Part shown: piece after piece, positions 1 to 7,927 of the stretch
How the letters are laid out: each line of letters opens with the position of its first letter
Numbering within the stretch: position 1 is the first letter of the stretch
Assembly (NCBI GenBank): GCA_963530895.1
Contig: CAUSFO010000016.1
Location: 1 to 25,144 of the forward strand
Direction: 5' to 3'
Length of the DNA: 25,144 bases
Source: JABCPE02 sp963530895
GTDB lineage: Bacteria > Bacteroidota > Bacteroidia > Flavobacteriales > Weeksellaceae
The notes under the pieces: generated by a model
The model's database searches: none
What the model saw: only the letters and a program-made list of their open reading frames with translations
What the model was told of the DNA's origin: nothing
Program-made: the position numbers and the translations under genes

Positions 1-66
1 GTAAACCAAATACATGATTTTTGATAGTTTTTTTGATTTTTTCTATAAAAAATAAAAAAATTATCT

Positions 67-74
67 TAAATTTG
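67..74 (+). promoter_or_regulatory. -7 element (TAnnTTTG) of the PUR-alpha-like gene
   Basis: TAAATTTG fits the Bacteroidetes primary-sigma -7 consensus TAnnTTTG and lies 26 bases before the ATG. I see no convincing TTTG -33 element at the expected spacing, so the match is partial. Confidence 0.45.
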
Positions 75-100
75 TTGAGCATTATTAAAATAACAATAAA

Positions 101-436
101 ATGAGTGATTACAAAGAACGCCAAGAAAATGAAATTTTTACAAAGGTGTTAAAAGCAGGAAGGAGAACTTATTTCTTTGATGTGAGAGAGACAAAAGCAG
201 GCGACTACTACCTTACTATCACAGAAAGCAAGAAAAATTTTAATGAAAGTGGTGAAGCAACTTTTGAAAAACACAAAATCTATCTTTACAAAGAAGATTT
301 CAAAGGTTTCTTAGAAATGTTTAATGAAACTAAAGATTTCATTATTGAACAAAAAGGAGAAGATGTAATTTCTGAAAAACATGACAAAGACTTCAAATCC
401 CGTTCTTTCACAATAGATTCTGACGAGGATTTTTAA
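101..436 (+). CDS. PUR-alpha-like DNA/RNA-binding protein (DUF3276)
   Basis: A 111-aa protein resembling the DUF3276/PUR family of small single-stranded nucleic-acid-binding proteins common in Bacteroidota and also found in spirochaetes. One PUR-type repeat, beta strands followed by a helix, spans roughly residues 10-85: a KAGRRTYFFDVRET segment, a KAGDYYLTITESKK strand pair, then an amphipathic helix around YKEDFKGFLEMFNETKDFI. The tail (about 86-111) is charged and probably disordered. There is no signal peptide or membrane segment, so it should be cytoplasmic. The ATG follows an A-rich stretch and a -7-like element, and this length is normal for the family. The gene is monocistronic and converges on the omega-amidase gene across a shared hairpin. 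Family membership is by recognition of the sequence; the nucleic-acid target is unknown. Confidence 0.8.
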   Translation: MSDYKERQENEIFTKVLKAGRRTYFFDVRETKAGDYYLTITESKKNFNESGEATFEKHKIYLYKEDFKGFLEMFNETKDFIIEQKGEDVISEKHDKDFKSRSFTIDSDEDF

Positions 437-460
437 GAAATTATTTTTATTTATATAAAA

Positions 461-485
461 AATGGAGCCGTTATAAAGCTCCATT
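461..485. terminator. Bidirectional terminator between convergent genes
   Basis: An 8-bp perfect stem, AATGGAGC (461-468) with GCTCCATT (478-485), surrounds a 9-base loop. It is preceded by A residues and followed by TTTT, so it can act for the PUR-like gene and for the convergent omega-amidase gene. Confidence 0.75.
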
Positions 486-487
486 TT

Positions 488-1237
488 CTATTTTAATTCA
501 AATTCATCTCTGTCTAAAAGGACTTTAAATTTCTGTCTAAAAGAATTTAGTTTCTCCAAATCTATATTTGCTGATATGATATCTCCATTTTTCTCTGATA
601 TCTCTGTCCCATCTGCATAAAAGCAATGGGTGCTTTCTGGATAATTCAACCCAGAACCATCTATCCCTATCCTATTAACTCCGAATACAAACGATTGGTT
701 TTCAATAGCTCTGGCTCTCAATAGTGTTTCCCACGCCAAAATACGAGGTTCTGCCCAGCTGGCTACATCTATCATCACATCATAGCCATCTACATTTCTA
801 GCAAATACAGGAAATCTCAAATCATAGCACACCAAAAGCAAAAACCTAACTCCCTTATAATCAACCACCACACGCTCCTTCCCTGGTGTATAGATTTTGT
901 CCTCTCCACCGAAAGAAAACAAGTGTTTTTTATCGTATTGATAAACTTTTCCAGAAGGTTCCACGAAATAAAACCTATTATAAAACTGTCCATTTTCCTT
1001 CACTGAAACACTCCCGCCTACTGCTGATTTTTTCTTCTCCGCAAAACGCTTCATCCATGCAAGGGTTTCACCTTTGCTATCTGCTACCTCTTCCGTATCA
1101 ACACAAAATCCAGTAGTAAACATCTCTGGAAGAAGAAATATATCCGCTTGTTCATCTTTTAATTTTTCTTCAATGATATTGATATTTTCCTCTGGAGATT
1201 TCCATCGAATATCCAAATTTAACGCTGTTATTTTCAT
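488..1237 (-). CDS. Nitrilase-superfamily omega-amidase (YafV-like)
   Basis: A 249-aa carbon-nitrogen hydrolase of the nitrilase superfamily. The three catalytic residues are visible: E38 in LPEMF, K104 in DKKHLF and C137 in LLVCYDLRFP. The LPEMFTTGF segment and the RFP after the cysteine are typical of the YafV/Nit2 omega-amidase branch. This branch hydrolyses alpha-ketoglutaramate or alpha-ketosuccinamate to the keto acid and ammonia, often as repair after glutamine transamination. The length matches the family and no signal peptide is present, so the enzyme is cytoplasmic. The gene is divergent from rseP; on its own strand TATTTTTG at 1290-1283 is a plausible -7 element. Substrate is inferred from family resemblance. 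Confidence 0.85.
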   Translation of the reverse strand: MKITALNLDIRWKSPEENINIIEEKLKDEQADIFLLPEMFTTGFCVDTEEVADSKGETLAWMKRFAEKKKSAVGGSVSVKENGQFYNRFYFVEPSGKVYQYDKKHLFSFGGEDKIYTPGKERVVVDYKGVRFLLLVCYDLRFPVFARNVDGYDVMIDVASWAEPRILAWETLLRARAIENQSFVFGVNRIGIDGSGLNYPESTHCFYADGTEISEKNGDIISANIDLEKLNSFRQKFKVLLDRDEFELK

Positions 1238-1307
1238 TTTTTCTGATTTTTGATTGTAAATCTATTATTTTTATTTTTAATCCAAAAATATTTAATAATG
1301 TTTTTAT

Positions 1308-1315
1308 TACCTTTG
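1308..1315 (+). promoter_or_regulatory. -7 element of the rseP promoter
   Basis: TACCTTTG is an exact TAnnTTTG match, 23 bases ahead of the rseP ATG. No clear -33 TTTG is seen about 20 bases upstream. The minus-strand element of the omega-amidase gene (1283-1290) lies close by, so the two promoters diverge from one short region. Confidence 0.6.
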
Positions 1316-1337
1316 CACGATTTTAATTTTAAATTTG

Positions 1338-2807
1338 ATGGATTTAGCAATACAAATATTTCAGTTCATTCTAAGCATTTCTATTTTAGTAGCCCTTCAT
1401 GAATTAGGGCATTATCTTCCTGCAAAGTGGTTCAAGACCCGCGCAGAGAAATTTTTCCTATTCTTTGACCCTTGGTTTTCTTTATTTTCAATGAAAAAAA
1501 TCAATGGAAAATGGCAATACAAATTTTTCTCTAAAAATCAGCCTGATACAGAAGTCATCGAGATAGATGGAGAAAAAAAAGAAGTTCCTATCAATATAGA
1601 AAACCTGCCTGATAGTGATTGGAGAAAGCACCCAGAGAGCACAAAATGGGGCATCGGCTGGCTGCCTATGGGCGGCTATGTAAAGATAGCAGGAATGGTG
1701 GATGAAAGCATGGATACAGAACAACTGAAAAAACCTGCTGAACCTTGGGAATTCCGTAGCAAACCAGCTTGGCAAAGACTTATCATCATGCTTGGCGGGG
1801 TTACTGTCAATTTCTTTTTAGCTTGGATAATTTTCGCTTCATTGAGTTTCTTCAAAGGAGAAGTTTTCTATAATAATTCTAAAATGGAGAATGGAATTTC
1901 TGTAAATGAAGCAGGACAGAAAATGGGACTAAAACCAGGTGATAAAATCTTAAAAATAGATGGAAAACCTGCCCTGTCTTTCAATAATTCCGCAATAAAT
2001 ATGCTCTTTGCTGACCAAGTAACTGTAATGAGAGAGGGGAAAGAAGTAGCTTTTGATATCAATAAAGAAGGCGTTGGCGAAGTGCTAAAATCTGGCGGAA
2101 GAGGCTATATTGCTCCAAGAGTACCCGTAGTAGTAGATTCAGCAATTGCTGGTGGAGCAAAAGAAGCTGGTCTGATGAAAGGTGATAAAATCGTGGGAGT
2201 TAATGGTAAATCAATAATGTTTTTTGATGAACTAGCCACTACTCTTAATGAAAATAAAAATAAAAAAATCAGCCTAGAATTTATTAGAAACGGACAAAAC
2301 CAAACTGCTGAGGCTAGTGTAGACAAGGAAGGTAAACTTGGCTTTAAAGTAGATGAAGCCCTAGCAATGGCTGTTTTGGAGAAAGCCAAAGAGACCAAAA
2401 ACTTCGGTTTCTTTGAAGCAATAGGAAGAGGTTTTGAAAGAACAATAGAATCTCTAACTCAGCAGGTTAAACAATTTAAAATATTATTCAACAAACAAAC
2501 CGAAGGCTACAAACAAGTTTCTGGACCGATCGGAATCGTGAAAATGATGCCTACAGAGATTGACTGGGTTGCATTTTGGAGTTTTACTGCGATGTTCTCC
2601 GTTTGGTTAGCATTCCTAAACCTGCTTCCTATCCCAGGACTTGATGGCGGGCATGTGGTATTTACCCTTTGGGAAATGATTACAGGAAAACCTGCTTCTC
2701 AGAAAGTGTTAGAATATGCACAAATGGCAGGAGTTATTTTCCTATTGTCTTTGATGGTGTTAATCTTTGGAAATGACATTGTTAAGCTAATCCTGAACAA
2801 ATTTTAG
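1338..2807 (+). CDS. rseP: RIP metalloprotease RseP (site-2 protease)
   Basis: A 489-aa polytopic inner-membrane zinc protease (M50 family) that cuts membrane proteins after a site-1 cut, classically anti-sigma factors and leftover signal peptides. HELGH at residues 21-25 in the first membrane segment gives the two zinc-binding histidines and catalytic glutamate. The third ligand motif, LLPIPGLDGGH, has its aspartate near residue 436 in a C-terminal membrane segment. Two PDZ-like regions lie between them: about 180-245, with the GLKPGDKILKIDGKPA motif, and about 260-330, with GLMKGDKIVGVNGKS. The extended loop after the first segment (about 35-130) is typical of Bacteroidota members. I chose the ATG at 1338; an in-frame TTG directly before it is less likely. 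The gene appears monocistronic. A specific anti-sigma substrate cannot be told from the window. Confidence 0.92.
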   Translation: MDLAIQIFQFILSISILVALHELGHYLPAKWFKTRAEKFFLFFDPWFSLFSMKKINGKWQYKFFSKNQPDTEVIEIDGEKKEVPINIENLPDSDWRKHPESTKWGIGWLPMGGYVKIAGMVDESMDTEQLKKPAEPWEFRSKPAWQRLIIMLGGVTVNFFLAWIIFASLSFFKGEVFYNNSKMENGISVNEAGQKMGLKPGDKILKIDGKPALSFNNSAINMLFADQVTVMREGKEVAFDINKEGVGEVLKSGGRGYIAPRVPVVVDSAIAGGAKEAGLMKGDKIVGVNGKSIMFFDELATTLNENKNKKISLEFIRNGQNQTAEASVDKEGKLGFKVDEALAMAVLEKAKETKNFGFFEAIGRGFERTIESLTQQVKQFKILFNKQTEGYKQVSGPIGIVKMMPTEIDWVAFWSFTAMFSVWLAFLNLLPIPGLDGGHVVFTLWEMITGKPASQKVLEYAQMAGVIFLLSLMVLIFGNDIVKLILNKF

Positions 2808-2838
2808 AAAAAAATAATTACAAAAAGTTTCATAAAAA

Positions 2839-2870
2839 TTTGGTGGATATAAAAAATGTTCCTATATTTG
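2839..2870 (+). promoter_or_regulatory. Promoter of tRNA-Asn (TTTG-N20-TAnnTTTG)
   Basis: This is the best promoter in the window. The -33 element TTTG (2839-2842) is followed by a 20-base spacer and the -7 element TATATTTG (2863-2870), a full match to the Bacteroidetes primary-sigma consensus. The start is expected near 2877, about 16 bases before the tRNA. Confidence 0.85.
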
Positions 2871-2892
2871 CATCACTAAAAATGAACAAAAC

Positions 2893-2969
2893 GCCTTTTT
2901 AGCTCAGTCGGTTAGAGCATCTGACTGTTAATCAGAGGGTCGCTGGTTCGAGCCCAGCAAAAGGCGCCA
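2893..2969 (+). tRNA. tRNA-Asn (anticodon GTT), CCA encoded
   Basis: The cloverleaf folds fully by eye. Acceptor GCCTTTT (2893-2899) pairs with AAAAGGC (2959-2965). The D arm contains AGCTCAGTCGGTTAGAGC. The anticodon stem TCTGA/TCAGA (2920-2924/2932-2936) carries loop CTGTTAA with anticodon GTT at 2927-2929. The T arm is GCTGG-TTCGAGC-CCAGC (2942-2958). Discriminator G2966 is usual for tRNA-Asn, and CCA is encoded at 2967-2969. The gene has its own promoter and terminator and is a single-gene unit. It abuts, convergently, the helicase-PLD gene; tRNA 3' ends are common integration sites, but I found no second copy of this 3' end in the window. Confidence 0.97.
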
Positions 2970-3000
2970 AAAAAGAGTTATCAGATGATAACTCTTTTTT
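2969..3000 (+). terminator. Terminator of tRNA-Asn
   Basis: Stem GAGTTATC (2975-2982) pairs with GATAACTC (2987-2994) around an AGAT loop, extended by an A run (2969-2974) facing a T run (2995-3000). Being symmetric, it may also stop transcripts from the convergent helicase gene, whose stop codon is at 3017. Confidence 0.88.
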
Positions 3001-3016
3001 TTGTCCCTAAACCTTT

Positions 3017-6000
3017 TTACAAATTAAACATTTGTTTTATCCTATCGACTTTAGAAGGAACATTAACACCTTGTAAAACCAAAGATGTTTCTTTCCTTGC
3101 GTATTTACTATTTTCATCTCTAGAAGCTGATAGCCAATTGAAAGAGCCTTCGATAAGCAATCTATCATCCACGCAGATTGTCTTATTATGTATTCCTTTA
3201 TAAATAATTAATTTCGCACCAGAATCTTTTAGTAATTTTCTTCCTTCTTGGGAGTGAGGTTTTAGCTTTCCATCTACTTTATCTAAATATTCATCTGTAA
3301 GTATTGTAACTTTTACTCCTTTGTTAGAAGTTTCTTTTATAAGTTCTGAAATACCATCTTCATTTATGGCATTTATGGAAATAAATGGTGAACTAATGAT
3401 AATCTCATTAGCAGCAATTTTGAAACATTTTTTCAGAGCGTTTCTATGTTCTTCCAATGTGGTTAGATAGTTTACTTTATCTGTATTATCTGTAAACAAG
3501 GTATTTTTTGTATATACAAAAGTGTCATCCAAAGAACTATCAGGGTAAGTATATAAAAGCTCCGCCAGATTAGATGATGGTGTGTTTTGCCCCTGCTTAA
3601 AAATAACCATATTACCAAATACCAAGAAAGAATGTTTAGCTCTAGTCAATGCTACATTCAGCATGTTATTTTTCCCTCCATAATTCATAAACAAAGGCTT
3701 ATTAGGATCTGAATCAGTAGGAGAAAACAATATAATTGGTTTCTCTGCTCCCTGTAAAGCATGCACAGTTCCCACAGTCATATAGTTAGACAATTCCTGA
3801 GACAAATTGATTCTAATCAGATTCTTTATATAATCTCTTTGAGCTGAATATGGAGTAATTATCGCGACAATATCTTGTAAAGGTTTATTATAAGCCTTTT
3901 CAAGTTTTTCTTTCTGGTCCTTTAACCACAATATAATCGTATTCGCTTCAGCAATATTTCTATTACTAGAATTATATTTCTCACAAAATCCATTAATATG
4001 CAAATATCCCACACTGGGAAGATTATGAGATTTTGTATGAGATTTTCCTCCTCTAAGAATGAGGCTATTCTGGTACACATACTTATTGGAATAATGAATA
4101 ATTGGGTCTATACACCTTCTATGCTCTCTTAGTAACACCCCATCTTTAACCTCCCCATTATTAGTTTGATAAGTGAAATGAGACTTGTATAAAGCTAATT
4201 TCATCACACTTCCACTAGAGGCTAAATATCCACAATCCCTAAAAAATTTAAACTGTTCTTCCGATTCTATTATATGATATTTTTCTGCATTTTTATAATC
4301 CACAAATTCTGAAACTCCCCAAATCGGTTCTATCTGATATATATCTCCTACCACAAGAAGTTTTTTTGTAAATACAAAAGACGGAATGGCAACTTCTGGC
4401 GATACCTGCCCTGCTTCATCCACAATCATGAAATCAAAGAGGTCATTATAAAAAACATTTCCTTCCGAAACCGAGTAATAAGAACAATATCTAGGCAGTG
4501 TATGAAAAGTAGAAATAAAAAGAGGCGTTAACTTTGCTATTCTTTCTAGTTTTACTTTGTATTTATTTTTACTTCTTTCATTTTTGCTAGCCGCTGTGTC
4601 TTTATTAGATTGTTCTTTTATAAACTCAACCTCCCTATAATGAACACACAACCAGAATAATTTATGTCTTAGAGAAATATCCAGCTTCACTGCCATATCT
4701 TCAATACAGTTTAGTCCTTGATATTCATCTTTTGTTTTTTCTATTAAATTATCCCATTTGTGCTGATATTCCTTGTTCCACAGTTGTATTTTAGAGGTAT
4801 AATTTTGATGTCTTTTCTTAGACTCCTCTAATATATTTTCCAATTGTGCGAGTGTGTTTTCTAAATGTTTTAGTTGTTTTTGTGCATCTAAAACTAACTC
4901 ATCTGTAGCAGATTGTACTTCAAAATAATTATAAAATTTTGTTTGTGGAGAATACAGCTCCAGATGCTCTTTAAGTATCAACTTAAATGCATTTTCTTTA
5001 ATCTTTTTAAAGTTAGCAAAAGGAAGATGTTTTATATCAAAAGGAAAACTTTGGTACTTTTCTTCTAAGAGTTTCTTATATTCCTCTAAAGAACCGATGA
5101 GTGATTTTGTCTTTTGAATATCCTGCTGAACATCTTCTATATTGTGAAATATCTCATCTTCATTATTAAAACCTTTCGCTTTCAAAAGAGCTGGAATGGT
5201 ATATTTCAAAAGAGCCGCATTTGTATAATCATCTATCTCTTTTTTACACTCTTCTATAAGTTCTCTCAAATATGCTAGTACACTCTCTATATTGGTGTTT
5301 TTTGAAAAATCATAGTTAAGATGATGATGTTTTACATACTCCTCAAACTTATCAATTACATATTCTACACATTCTCTGATATTTATTTCCTCGTCCATCT
5401 GATATACAAAACCTTCTGTAAAAAATGGACTTGTAGCACACTGATATTTTTTTAACTCTTCTGATTTTTTGGATGTCCCTGTAAGATATAACCCAAATGA
5501 ATTCACTCCTAGCAACCACCTCTCTTGTAATACATCCTTTGATTTATTTTCAAGTTTCATACTATCCAAAATATTGGTTATAGCTTGGTTATTAGAAGAA
5601 CAACCTACAATGAGTGGTGGTGGAGTATTATTTAGCACTCCATTAACTAAACTATTAGCAATAAAACTTTGTAAAATCGTTGTTTTTCCTGTACCAGGAG
5701 GTCCATTAATCGCGAAAATATCCGAATGATTTTCATATTGAGATTTTGCGAATGCTTCTCTCTGTGATTTAGATAGAGGAAACTCCTCTCCCATATGTCC
5801 ATAATGATTCGGAATGAGAACATCCTCAATATCTTTGGTGTCATTTATTTTTTGAAAATCGTTAGTATCTAACATCATTTCCAAAATATTATAATTAACC
5901 TTAGAATTATTTTTATAAATCAAGTCATTATAAAGAGCAAGAATATGTTTAGTAGTATTGACATCTTCATATTTACATATTCTAAATTTAATTACACCTT

Positions 6001-6631
6001 GTTGATAATCTGTGTATTTCTTATCCGTTATTTTATTAAAATACGCCTCACAATCTTCCCAATATTGCCCCCATGTATTTCTATTAAAATCAAAGTTTGA
6101 TGACTCAGAATCTACCTTGGCCATTTCAGCTATGGTAGGACTATCTTTAGGATTTGGGTTTAGATATTCCCTTAAAAAAGCAGGTCTTTCATCTTGTTTT
6201 GGAGGAAAAAGTTTTCCATCTTGCCGTAAATAGGCAGGAATCCAATAAGGATAATGGATTTCAGAATCACCTTCAAATTCTGTATGCTCCTTTGAGTTTT
6301 GAATAAAAATAGGCGCTATCTCTATTTTATTAAATTTAACAGAGTCTATCTCGTTACCCTTTTTACCCAAATTAATAACTTCAAAAAATGCATCTTCATC
6401 ATCATACAAAGCATCCACCTGATTCACATCCTCTATGTACTCCCCTATACTAAAAGAATACATATTTTTCTCATCCCAAACCTGTTTAAGCTCTACTTCA
6501 GAAAGCTGCTCTATATCGAAGCTTTTTCTATTCAGTGGACCTCCTAAATATGCATATTTACTCCCCCTAGAAGAATCTATCAAAGATGCTCTGTAATATT
6601 TCAACCAATTTTTAAATCTCTCATTAGTCAT
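3017..6631 (-). CDS. SF1 (DNA2/NAM7-type) helicase fused to PLD nuclease domain; candidate type II Mokosh (MkoC-like) defence protein
   Basis: A 1204-aa fusion. Residues about 1-300 hold an N-terminal region with the NWLKYYRASLID start often seen in COG1112-type helicases. The superfamily 1 motor follows: Walker A GPPGTGKT 310-317, DEAG 738-741, GDIYQIEP 762-769, EHRRC 836-840, TPYSAQ 926-931, TVHALQGAE 955-963 and NVALTRAKH 992-1000. The long, partly coiled-coil insert between Walker A and DEAG (about 420-700) is usual for Upf1/DNA2 helicases. Residues about 1055-1204 form a phospholipase-D-like domain with one HxKx4D motif (H1148, K1150, D1155) and GSFNW at 1162-1166; a single HKD implies dimerisation. 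A helicase plus PLD on one chain is the published architecture of type II Mokosh anti-phage systems. Whether this is an orthologue is inference. The gene has no partner, and hand-counted lines look AT-richer than the pgi gene. Confidence 0.85.
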   Translation of the reverse strand: MTNERFKNWLKYYRASLIDSSRGSKYAYLGGPLNRKSFDIEQLSEVELKQVWDEKNMYSFSIGEYIEDVNQVDALYDDEDAFFEVINLGKKGNEIDSVKFNKIEIAPIFIQNSKEHTEFEGDSEIHYPYWIPAYLRQDGKLFPPKQDERPAFLREYLNPNPKDSPTIAEMAKVDSESSNFDFNRNTWGQYWEDCEAYFNKITDKKYTDYQQGVIKFRICKYEDVNTTKHILALYNDLIYKNNSKVNYNILEMMLDTNDFQKINDTKDIEDVLIPNHYGHMGEEFPLSKSQREAFAKSQYENHSDIFAINGPPGTGKTTILQSFIANSLVNGVLNNTPPPLIVGCSSNNQAITNILDSMKLENKSKDVLQERWLLGVNSFGLYLTGTSKKSEELKKYQCATSPFFTEGFVYQMDEEINIRECVEYVIDKFEEYVKHHHLNYDFSKNTNIESVLAYLRELIEECKKEIDDYTNAALLKYTIPALLKAKGFNNEDEIFHNIEDVQQDIQKTKSLIGSLEEYKKLLEEKYQSFPFDIKHLPFANFKKIKENAFKLILKEHLELYSPQTKFYNYFEVQSATDELVLDAQKQLKHLENTLAQLENILEESKKRHQNYTSKIQLWNKEYQHKWDNLIEKTKDEYQGLNCIEDMAVKLDISLRHKLFWLCVHYREVEFIKEQSNKDTAASKNERSKNKYKVKLERIAKLTPLFISTFHTLPRYCSYYSVSEGNVFYNDLFDFMIVDEAGQVSPEVAIPSFVFTKKLLVVGDIYQIEPIWGVSEFVDYKNAEKYHIIESEEQFKFFRDCGYLASSGSVMKLALYKSHFTYQTNNGEVKDGVLLREHRRCIDPIIHYSNKYVYQNSLILRGGKSHTKSHNLPSVGYLHINGFCEKYNSSNRNIAEANTIILWLKDQKEKLEKAYNKPLQDIVAIITPYSAQRDYIKNLIRINLSQELSNYMTVGTVHALQGAEKPIILFSPTDSDPNKPLFMNYGGKNNMLNVALTRAKHSFLVFGNMVIFKQGQNTPSSNLAELLYTYPDSSLDDTFVYTKNTLFTDNTDKVNYLTTLEEHRNALKKCFKIAANEIIISSPFISINAINEDGISELIKETSNKGVKVTILTDEYLDKVDGKLKPHSQEGRKLLKDSGAKLIIYKGIHNKTICVDDRLLIEGSFNWLSASRDENSKYARKETSLVLQGVNVPSKVDRIKQMFNL

Positions 6632-6748
6632 AACTCATCATACTTATTCCATTACATTTTTTATTCTTATTTCTACACTAATTTTTCAGAATCATTTTTA
6701 TTTTTTGCTTGTAGAATTTCCTTTATTTGGATCTTCTATTCTATTCCC

Positions 6749-7912
6749 CTATTTGCTCCATGCATATACTTTCGTGGGATTTTCTTTTATAAGTTTTTCA
6801 TTTCGCTCAAAGAGGGCTTTTGCGAGATTTTCATCTTTTGTGGCTTTTAGATAATATTCTTTGGCTTTTTGCAGGTCTTTTTTAAATTTAATCCCCGCAT
6901 GATACATTGCTCCCAGCGAGGAAAGACTCATTTCTTCGCCAATGGCTTCCCCTTTTCTGAACCATTCCACCGCCTTGTCATAGTTCTTTGGTAAATCTCC
7001 ACCGAGCGTGTAGAGGTATCCGAGATTATAGATAGCTTTCGGATTTCCTAAATTGGCTGCTTTTTCCATCCATTCTATTCCTTGCTGGGTATTTTTCACT
7101 TGTGGATTGTCTTGCAGATAGATAAAAGCTATATTATTCATCGCGTCCACATCACCCAGATTAGACGCTATTTTATACCATTTTAAGGCTTTTGTAAAGT
7201 CTCCTTTATTTTCTCCTTTGTCATTATAATAAATATAAATCATACCCAAATAATTGGGAAAAGCTACCTCGGCAGGGAAATTCTCATGCCCCCAAGTGTA
7301 GAGTTCTATGGCTTTTGGGATATTTTGTTTTACTTCCTCTCCTTTAAGGTAAAAATAAGCAACTTGCACTAGTCGTTGTTTGTCTTTGGTCATTTTCACT
7401 GATTTTTCTATCAGCTCCAAATTTTTCTCGTAGTTTTTCTCCACGCCCCAGCCCATATAATACATATACGCCAAGTTATCCATCGCAGAGGAACTCCCCA
7501 GATTAGCTCCTTTTTGGAAAAGCTCTATTGCTTTTTTGTAATCTTGCTTCACACCTGTGCCATCTCGATACAGAAGCCCTAAATTATTACAAGCATCTGC
7601 ATGATTGGATTTCACAGCTTTTTCTAACAATTTCATAGCTTTTCCATAATCTTGTTTCACTCCAGCCCAGCCTTTTATGTAAATAGTACCAAGTGTGTTC
7701 AGAGATTCTGCATAGCCTTTGTCAGCTGATTTTTGGAACCACAGCAGCGCTTTTTCATTGTCCTGTGGATAGCCCTTTTCTCCCATAAAATAGGATGATG
7801 CAAGATAATACATCGCTTCTACATCCCCTTTTTCGGATTTTTTCAACAAGTCATCTTGAGCTTGCATCAATCCAGAAAAGAAAATTAAAACTACTGGCAA
7901 TAAAGTTCTCAT
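6749..7912 (-). CDS. Secreted Sel1-repeat protein
   Basis: A 387-aa protein with an N-terminal signal peptide (MRTLLPVVLIFFSGLMQAQ, likely cleavage near residue 18), so exported, probably periplasmic. It then consists of about nine Sel1-like repeats (TPR subfamily, 36-40 residues each) covering about 28-375. Typical units read NLGLLYRDGTGVKQDYKKAI and NLGYLYTLGGDLPKNYDKAV. Sel1 repeats form solenoids for protein-protein contact; no catalytic domain is present. The ATG lies 15 bases after the pgi stop codon, so the two are probably co-transcribed, though a functional link to glycolysis is not evident. The downstream helicase gene begins 117 bases further on in the same direction, with no clear promoter or terminator seen between them. 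The binding partner is unknown. Confidence 0.85.
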   Translation of the reverse strand: MRTLLPVVLIFFSGLMQAQDDLLKKSEKGDVEAMYYLASSYFMGEKGYPQDNEKALLWFQKSADKGYAESLNTLGTIYIKGWAGVKQDYGKAMKLLEKAVKSNHADACNNLGLLYRDGTGVKQDYKKAIELFQKGANLGSSSAMDNLAYMYYMGWGVEKNYEKNLELIEKSVKMTKDKQRLVQVAYFYLKGEEVKQNIPKAIELYTWGHENFPAEVAFPNYLGMIYIYYNDKGENKGDFTKALKWYKIASNLGDVDAMNNIAFIYLQDNPQVKNTQQGIEWMEKAANLGNPKAIYNLGYLYTLGGDLPKNYDKAVEWFRKGEAIGEEMSLSSLGAMYHAGIKFKKDLQKAKEYYLKATKDENLAKALFERNEKLIKENPTKVYAWSK

Positions 7913-7927
7913 AGTAAATATTTTTTG

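Noticed and set aside
1298..1317. Sigma-54 -24/-12 promoter before rseP (TTTGCA)
   Set aside because: The -12-like TTTGCA lacks a GG at -24; the bases fit the Bacteroidetes -7 element instead.
6632..6748. Attachment-site copy of the tRNA-Asn 3' end beyond the helicase gene
   Set aside because: I compared the gap with the tRNA T-arm and acceptor sequence and found no match.
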